Below, one piece after another: positions 58,581 through 64,000 of a stretch of DNA of 64,000 nt. The notes under the pieces were generated by a model, which had not been told where the DNA came from, ran no database searches, and was given only the letters and a program-made list of their open reading frames with translations. The DNA lies in NCBI GenBank assembly GCA_022393335.1, contig JAJEKB010020399.1, forward strand, positions 102,253 to 166,252. Reading direction: 5' to 3'. A program made the translations under genes and the position numbers. Positions within the stretch are counted from its first letter, which is position 1. Every line of letters starts with the position of its first letter. This DNA comes from Macrotrachela quadricornifera. Taxonomy: Eukaryota > Rotifera > Eurotatoria > Philodinida > Philodinidae.

Positions 58581-61142
58581 AAATGCTGATTAGGAGACTA
58601 TCGTATGAAGTTGATAATAGTGGTTTGAATTCTTCCAGTTGGTCTTTAGTAGATCTTAATGACTAGGCATGAGCAAAGAATAGAAGATAGCAAGTGAATC
58701 ATTGTAGCTGAATCGGAGCTTTGAAAAGTAAGAAACGAGATACCATGGAACTCAATGTGGCTTATTAACAATGCGAATCATGGGGAATATGACTTTCTTT
58801 CAAAAAAGAGCAAATACAGGAGAGAATATCATTTCATTTATATCGTATATTCAGATTCAGCTAGCAGAAAAAAATGACCTTGTTGGAATTTATCAATTGT
58901 ATGTTATGTGTGAGTATTTTCAGGCTATGTCTTACATAATTACTACAAAATAATAATCTTTAAACATAGAATTTGATTTCTATTATTATAAATATGAAGA
59001 CAATGTTTCTTGTCTTGAACTTTTAAAATGTGATGTCTTTTTAAGTGAATATTAACAGGAGTGTAGAAACGAAGGCTAGTATATTTCCTTGACGAAAGAA
59101 AGAATGGACAAAGTAAAATATGCTTGCTTGTCATTGGGCCAAAAGAATATCGGTCTAAAGATCACTGCTCAATTATTTTTGGTGTGCGACTTTCATTGAA
59201 TCAGATTATTGAGTCTGGAAACTCAGCCAGTGACAAACTTTGTACATCGGACTTTTGATCAATCAGACTTTATCTGTTATGAATTTCAGCCTATGAAATG
59301 GTTTCCAATATCTAGCTTTCATCGACGCAAATTTTGAGAATATAAGCTTTGAGGCGATCAGTATTTTGTAATTTTATGCCTTCTTGAATTAGATTTTGAG
59401 ACACTCATGCATCTCCATATTCGTTATTTGCAAAAATATAATTAAGATTTTGCAGCGATGTTTCATAAACTTAGAGATGGTGTACTTATTGATAGATCTA
59501 TGTGCCTTTACTTGTTTGTCTTTTAGTCTCCTGGAGAGGATCCTTCTTCTGCAGATCCTGTAATTCTTTTGAGTTGTGAAACGTTAATGAACGTGGTTCT
59601 GAGTACAAGATAATGGACTTGTGTGGAAATAGACTTCAGCATGGACGCGGCTACTCATGAGTAACGTGTCGTAGGGACGTCGACGAACGACTAGTCGCCA
59701 TTTTCTTAAATTCACTTTAATTCTAATATCGCCTGTGAACGATATTTTGAGCAAGAGAATGAGGTATTACATTGGTCTATGCTGACATCATATAAATATT
59801 CGAGAAGTTAAGAGTGGAGTGAAGCAGAGAAAACGACGATCGACTTCGACCTATGCTCCATGTTCCCATGTGAAAGTCTTAAAAAAAAGTTTAAAGACTG
59901 GATTTTATAGAATAGCCATCACTAGCAGTCCGTATATATGTGTATATGTATCAAGTATAGTTATCAGAGCAGAATTCAGCGACCAGCAAGAGATAATGAT
60001 AAAAAGAGATTAGTCGAGGGTTAAGCGAGTCGTAGCGGCGAGCATTAATTACTTGGACGGTACTATGGAGATTTGGTTTTAATGTAGGCTGTATGTCAGG
60101 ATCATATAATTCTGCTTATGAAATCGGTTAATTATCTTTTCCATCAAGTAGTGTCAATAGGGAACTGCATCGAGACCAAAAAAATGTTTCTAGTCCCGAT
60201 CAAAGGTTTGGACACTATTTCATTAATTCTAATATTAGACGATTGATTGACTGTGCGTTTTGTAGCGATTGATCGTGCAATTGGTGACCAATACGTTAAA
60301 GATTACCTTTTGGATTCTAATACCAAAGGTTTATGTCTTGTGATCTCACGAAAAATATTTTGGTTGTGATGATCGAATCGTAATACAACATCTTGATCCA
60401 GAGAACTTTGAACTTATGTGAATTTTGAACTTGTTATAATTATTTTTCTTAACATCACTGTTCAAATATATGTCGTTGTTTTGATTTACCAACTTTTTGT
60501 TTTACATTTTAGATAGATATGAGCGAGGCTCTAAATCGCGATCATGGTAGCTGTACTCATTACCGCCTTTAACACTTAACATTACAAAAGTACACTTATG
60601 CTCTTCTTCCTCTGCTCAGAAGAGTTTTTAATTCACCAGTATTAAAAGAACAGTTGGTTCTCAATAGGTCGAGTCTATTCATGTCTCTAGACCTTACGAG
60701 ATCTCTGTTGAAGAGAATCGATCGAGTTGAAGACATCTGATGAAACCTTTAGCACGATCAAAATCGCGATGATACGACCTACAATTTAACCTCCGCTAAC
60801 AATCGAGACTTTAGCGTCCTGAAATCTGAAAACGATCAAGTTAAAAGCCATCTAAGAAGCCTCTTCAGTAGAAGACCGAGGAAGTTACTCATAAAGATGG
60901 AATCTATCTTTTAAGTAGATTAGAAAAGATACACTACCGATAGACTATATCCATCTGAAATCATGATATGACACCGTTCCAGTAATGACCAACACAAGGC
61001 CATAGTACATCAGTTCTGCACATTACATGCAATTCATTTCGATATAAAAGTATGAAAAAACTCCTACAATCATGATTGTCCTGGAGTACACATAAATTGT
61101 CTTTTGAATCGCCATGTCGTCTTTATTGAAGACGAGGAAAAA
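58581..61142. other. 2.6 kb gene-free region, possible solo LTR
   Basis: No supported gene. Around 59780-60060 there is an LTR-like arrangement: TATAAATATTCGAG, then a purine-rich leader (AGCAGAGAAAACGACGATCG) and a GC-rich stretch ending GGGTTAAGCGAGTCGTAGCG. Without a matching second copy in the window this stays a guess. Confidence 0.3.
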
Positions 61143-61214
61143 AATTAGATAGTTTAACTGGTAAAACAACCGATTGGATAGCGGGAGTCATAGGTTCGAG
61201 TCCTGTTCTGATTT
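61143..61214 (+). tRNA. tRNA-like sequence (pseudogene or SINE head)
   Basis: Folds as a cloverleaf: 7-bp acceptor stem AATTAGA/TCTGATT, D-arm GTTT-AACTGGTA-AAAC, T-arm ATAGG-TTCGAGT-CCTGT. A-box- and B-box-like sequences (TAGTTTAACTGG, GGTTCGAGTCC) are in place. The anticodon stem is poor (three good pairs inside two mismatches, loop TTGGATA), and a GGA anticodon would be Ser, which should have a long variable arm; here it is four bases. So this is not a functional tRNA. A tRNA pseudogene or the head of a tRNA-derived SINE is more likely. Confidence 0.5.
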
Positions 61215-62335
61215 CATGATCCTCATTAAATAGTCGTTCGTGCTATTTCATGCATGTCACTGTGAATATTAAACAGGAATTTATCTGTACTAAAACCGTG
61301 GATGGATAAAATGAAAGTTTATTTTCTCCTTTCTCAAATTCTTGTTTCAAACTCACTCTTGTGCTTGATCGAATCTTAGATTATTTTCCAAATCGATGAT
61401 ATACCATCAGAAAATGCTGGAATATTGATTTACATTTTCGGTTCTTAACGAGCTCGGTGCATACCTATGCAACAAATTCATAAATGTTACTTATGAGTTC
61501 GTAAAGAAGTTGATTTTGTGGCAACTGCAGAAAATAAGGTGCATTTTCTCCAAAACAAAATGGGAATATACAAACTTTAAGCGTAGAAGGCAAAAATCTA
61601 GATAAAATACTGTTTATGCCGTATAGTAGTACTCGTGCTATTCACGGTATCGGTGATATAGTAGTGTCGATTGTGCTCGAAACACAGATAAAAGACAGAA
61701 TAATTCAAAACTTCTATAATTTATATAGAATGTTCATTTGTCGAGATCATCACCCTCTTTTTTATCGCTTATGCTATTATGAATCTTTACCCTTATAACA
61801 TAATTACTGTCCTCTAATATAACGACAGCAGCTGTCTAGGAAGCAACAGTTGTGTTACCCTATAAAACATTGAATTAGATGGATGCACAAAGAAAAAAAA
61901 ACTTTGTTAAGGTAGATAATGTCATTATCAGCACGAAAGTAAAGGAGACTTTCTTATCAGCTTTGACTAATGACTTTGTTTGTCATTGCACCACAATTAA
62001 TATAAAAGACTTTCACATAAACTGTGTACACAGACTTTAGGTGATGTGTCTTGCATGCTGTTAAATCTTTTACGCCGATAAGACTAACCGTTAGAAACAC
62101 ATTAGTTGGAAAAGAAGAATAGTAAGTACTTTAGAAACAAGCAAAGTTGATACTAGCCTATTCATATTTTTTAAAACAGTGCTGTGATTCCTTTTTGAAG
62201 TTTCTGTAAAATGTGTAGTGAAAATAATGTGAAGCTTACAAAACCTGTTTCTTAGTTAGCAAAAGATATATTGTGCTACATCCAAGAAGATCTCATACTT
62301 TCAATATGGTAGTATTAATGTAAAAAGAAGTGAAA
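61215..62335. other. Gene-free spacer
   Basis: No supported feature; the tail of a SINE beginning at the tRNA-like head could extend into the first few hundred bases, but no boundary was seen. Confidence 0.35.
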
Positions 62336-62497
62336 ATGAGTTCGCTTTTATTTGCATTTATCGAAAGACATTCATCAATAAAACTTCAAGCCGAAGCAGA
62401 AAAGATAAGCGGCAAATCTTATTTCACCGGCTCTAACTGTAAAGATGCAACTTATTATGACAATAAGTATATTTCGAACAGAATTATTGAGGAATAG
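62336..62497 (+). CDS. Small frame resembling a phage-type YFTG motif protein (tentative)
   Basis: ATG at 62336, stop TAG at 62495-62497, 53 codons: ends AEKISGKSYFTGSNCKDATY then YDNKYISNRIIEE. The words 'YFTGxxCKxG.....YxSNR' recall the first part of small HNH-linked proteins common in phages and bacteria, where more Cys residues follow; here the frame stops first. A truncated, perhaps acquired, fragment is possible; chance is not excluded. Confidence 0.25.
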   Translation: MSSLLFAFIERHSSIKLQAEAEKISGKSYFTGSNCKDATYYDNKYISNRIIEE

Positions 62498-62531
62498 GAA
62501 ATAATATCACAATATCATTTTATCCAGCAGT

Positions 62532-62637
62532 AGAGACCTGCAGGTCTGTCCAGACCCGAACCCGGGTCTGGAAATCTAGCTTGTCCCGGATCCGGGCCGA
62601 ACTCGAGCCCAAAAAACATGAGCCCGCAGGTTTCTAC
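62532..62637. repeat. GC-rich inverted repeat, 106 bp
   Basis: Outer ends GTAGAGACCTGCAGG and, on the other strand, GTAGAAACCTGCGGG. The interior holds a second palindrome, CCAGACCCGAACCCGGGTCTGG in imperfect form, plus CCCGGATCCGGG. GC content far above the surroundings. Natural short repeat or MITE likely. Confidence 0.55.
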
Positions 62638-62805
62638 CCGTCAGCCACATCCACCAACTCCTAAACATAATCAATGTGACAGATCGTTGGTTGAAATACG
62701 AGACTTTTGAGTACACTCTAATACCATTTACGGTCCACTCGAGACCCATGCATCGATTTTGAGAGAAAATCAGATTTCTAAATACCTTTTATTAGAAAAC
62801 AAAAT

Positions 62806-63092
62806 ACATCATAAGATGCAGCGTGTAAAGCTCTACAATCTACACTGTCAAACAACGAAGAAAAAGGTGATCTCAGATCTTGAATCCCAGTGGATTCCGT
62901 GATCCGCTTTTTCCCCCTTGCTGTTAAACCCACTTCAACTGTGCACTTTTTGTTTTCAAGAAAACGCAAAACTGTGTGCGGCCAATTTTTGAGTCAACTT
63001 CCAGATTAGTATTTTATAGCGAGATCTATATATAGTTTAAATAGGTTTTACGCTGTACCCTGTAGAGCTTTTCACGCTGCATCTTATAGTAT
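62806..63092. mobile_element. Small inverted-repeat element related to the TTAA MITE
   Basis: Arms share ATAAGATGCAGCGTGTAAAG on one side and, mirrored, CTTTTCACGCTGCATCTTAT on the other, then CTCTACA and ACGCTGT-type words. Similar words (AAAGATGC..CGTGAAAAGCTCTAC) occur inside the 35752-36441 piggyBac-type MITE, so the two are relatives. No TTAA was confirmed at its ends. Confidence 0.6.
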
Positions 63093-63113
63093 ATCCCGTT
63101 GTTTATTCTCAAT

Positions 63114-63573
63114 CCTAAAAGGATGAGTACTGGCAACGGAAATTGCTCGATGGTTTGTCCGCGCTCTGATTGGTCAATTTTTCAACCAATCAAAACGCAG
63201 CTTTTGTAGAATCGATACGTCCTCAACCGCTATAATATAGAGGTAATCAAAGATGCTCAATGGCTGTATTATGGGGCGTCGTAGATTCTAAACTGCTATT
63301 CGCAATCGGTAAAGGACGAGTATGCAGAACGAAAATTGATGGTTGATGTGTCTGCATGTGATTGGTTGAAAGATGGAACGATTAAATTTGAAGAAAGTTG
63401 TTTTTTATTGTTGTGCATGACAAGCCAGCTGCTCTCAGTACTCTGTTGGAGATTTGTGGGGATGTTGTTTTCGACGATACGAACAACCCCTTTTTTCTCC
63501 TTATTCTGTATCGTGAAAGGATGAGTATGGAAAACGAAATTTGCTCGTTGGTTTGTCAGCGTTCTGATTGAGC
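63114..63573. repeat. Three copies of a 60-bp module about 200 bp apart
   Basis: AAAGGATGAGTAC..GGCAACGGAAATTGCTCG..GCTCTGATTGG at 63114, a more diverged copy at 63307 (AAAGGACGAGTATG) and AAAGGATGAGTATG..ACGAAATTTGCTCG at 63512, spaced 193 and 205 bases. Non-coding; suggests a tandem array with a unit of about 200 bp. Confidence 0.6.
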
Positions 63574-64000
63574 GGCCAAGAATCAAGAGAAACTGAGTTT
63601 TCAGAAAAGCAGCTTCGTAGGGATGATTCGGGGCCATAAGTTTGAATCTAGCTTCGATTTACCTCAACATCGGTTCGTAAGTCAAAAGACGATAGAAATC
63701 GAGTTCTGGAAGAAAGATTCAAGAAAAGTATTCAGATAATAGAATTTTGCAACTACCGTGCGTGTGACTAGAAACATTATTCTTAACGTTAAATGGATGA
63801 ACCTTCACAAACAATCTTGAGGGTGAGGGTAAGGGTGAGACTTATATTTTACTTCATCTTTCAATAAAAGTGCATTGCAGAGAAAAAATATTATGAGCCT
63901 CGCTTAGGTTAATGACGCTCCGCCGCCACTGGATGCGATATATGCGGAAGAACCGAAAAGTAGTATCACAAGCTATTAAATTATTGAATCGAAAGATTGA
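63574..64000. other. Gene-free window end
   Basis: No supported gene. GGGTGAGGGTAAGGGTGAG at 63820-63838 is a short G-rich repeat. Confidence 0.4.

Noticed and set aside
62532..62637. Vector or polylinker contamination
   Set aside because: The restriction-site-like words sit inside an imperfect inverted repeat and flow without a break into ordinary AT-rich genomic DNA.
63820..63838. Telomere repeat
   Set aside because: GGGTGAGGGTAAGGGTGAG is short, irregular and does not continue as an array.

Overview
This window looks like accessory, transposon-rich DNA from a bdelloid rotifer. It is very AT-rich, its introns are mostly 49-101 bp with GT..AG ends, and the gene families fit: an ADP-ribosyltransferase fused to kinesin-light-chain-type TPRs, NHL-repeat and LDL-receptor-A surface proteins, VIT/vWA proteins, a FLYWCH MULE, piggyBac and Tc1 elements, and a Penelope-type hammerhead ribozyme. 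The family reading is recalled knowledge. The species cannot be fixed from the sequence alone.

Layout: 1.9-4.9 kb holds a four-exon minus-strand gene joining a secreted L-amino-acid-oxidase-like flavoenzyme to a second, degenerate sarcosine-oxidase/DAO-like domain. 5.4-9.6 kb holds long palindromes around a dead NHL-repeat gene. 9.6-16.7 kb is gene-poor, with a type I hammerhead ribozyme, degenerate tandem repeats and TIR elements. 17.0-20.9 kb is a VIT/vWA gene broken by stops, a deletion and a 1.3 kb transposon. 21.3 kb has a small secreted Cys-rich gene with an internal TAG. 22.4-24.5 kb is a decayed piggyBac carrying a second transposon inside it. 24.8-26.4 kb is an intact DLK/LZK-like kinase gene of five exons. 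27-37 kb is mostly relics (piggyBac, LDLa, RRM-DUF4326, SAM-like, dynamin-like) among MITEs and palindromes. 39.0-40.5 kb encodes a GTPase fused to an Hsp20-like domain. 42.2-44.4 kb encodes the ART-TPR protein. 44.6-48.2 kb is transposon debris and a minisatellite-bearing TIR element. 49.3-50.4 kb encodes a membrane-anchored S1/P1 nuclease. 54.3-55.3 kb is a rhodopsin-like GPCR. 56.2-58.3 kb is a nearly intact FLYWCH MULE. 58-64 kb is gene-poor, with a tRNA-like fold and short repeats.

Seven genes look usable: the oxidase fusion, the kinase, the GTPase-Hsp20 protein, ART-TPR, the S1/P1 nuclease, the GPCR and, nearly, the MULE transposase. Nothing suggests an operon or one shared pathway. At least twelve long inverted repeats and two clear nested insertions show heavy transposon traffic. 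Several otherwise recognisable genes are stopped by a single premature stop codon, which is the commonest kind of damage here.
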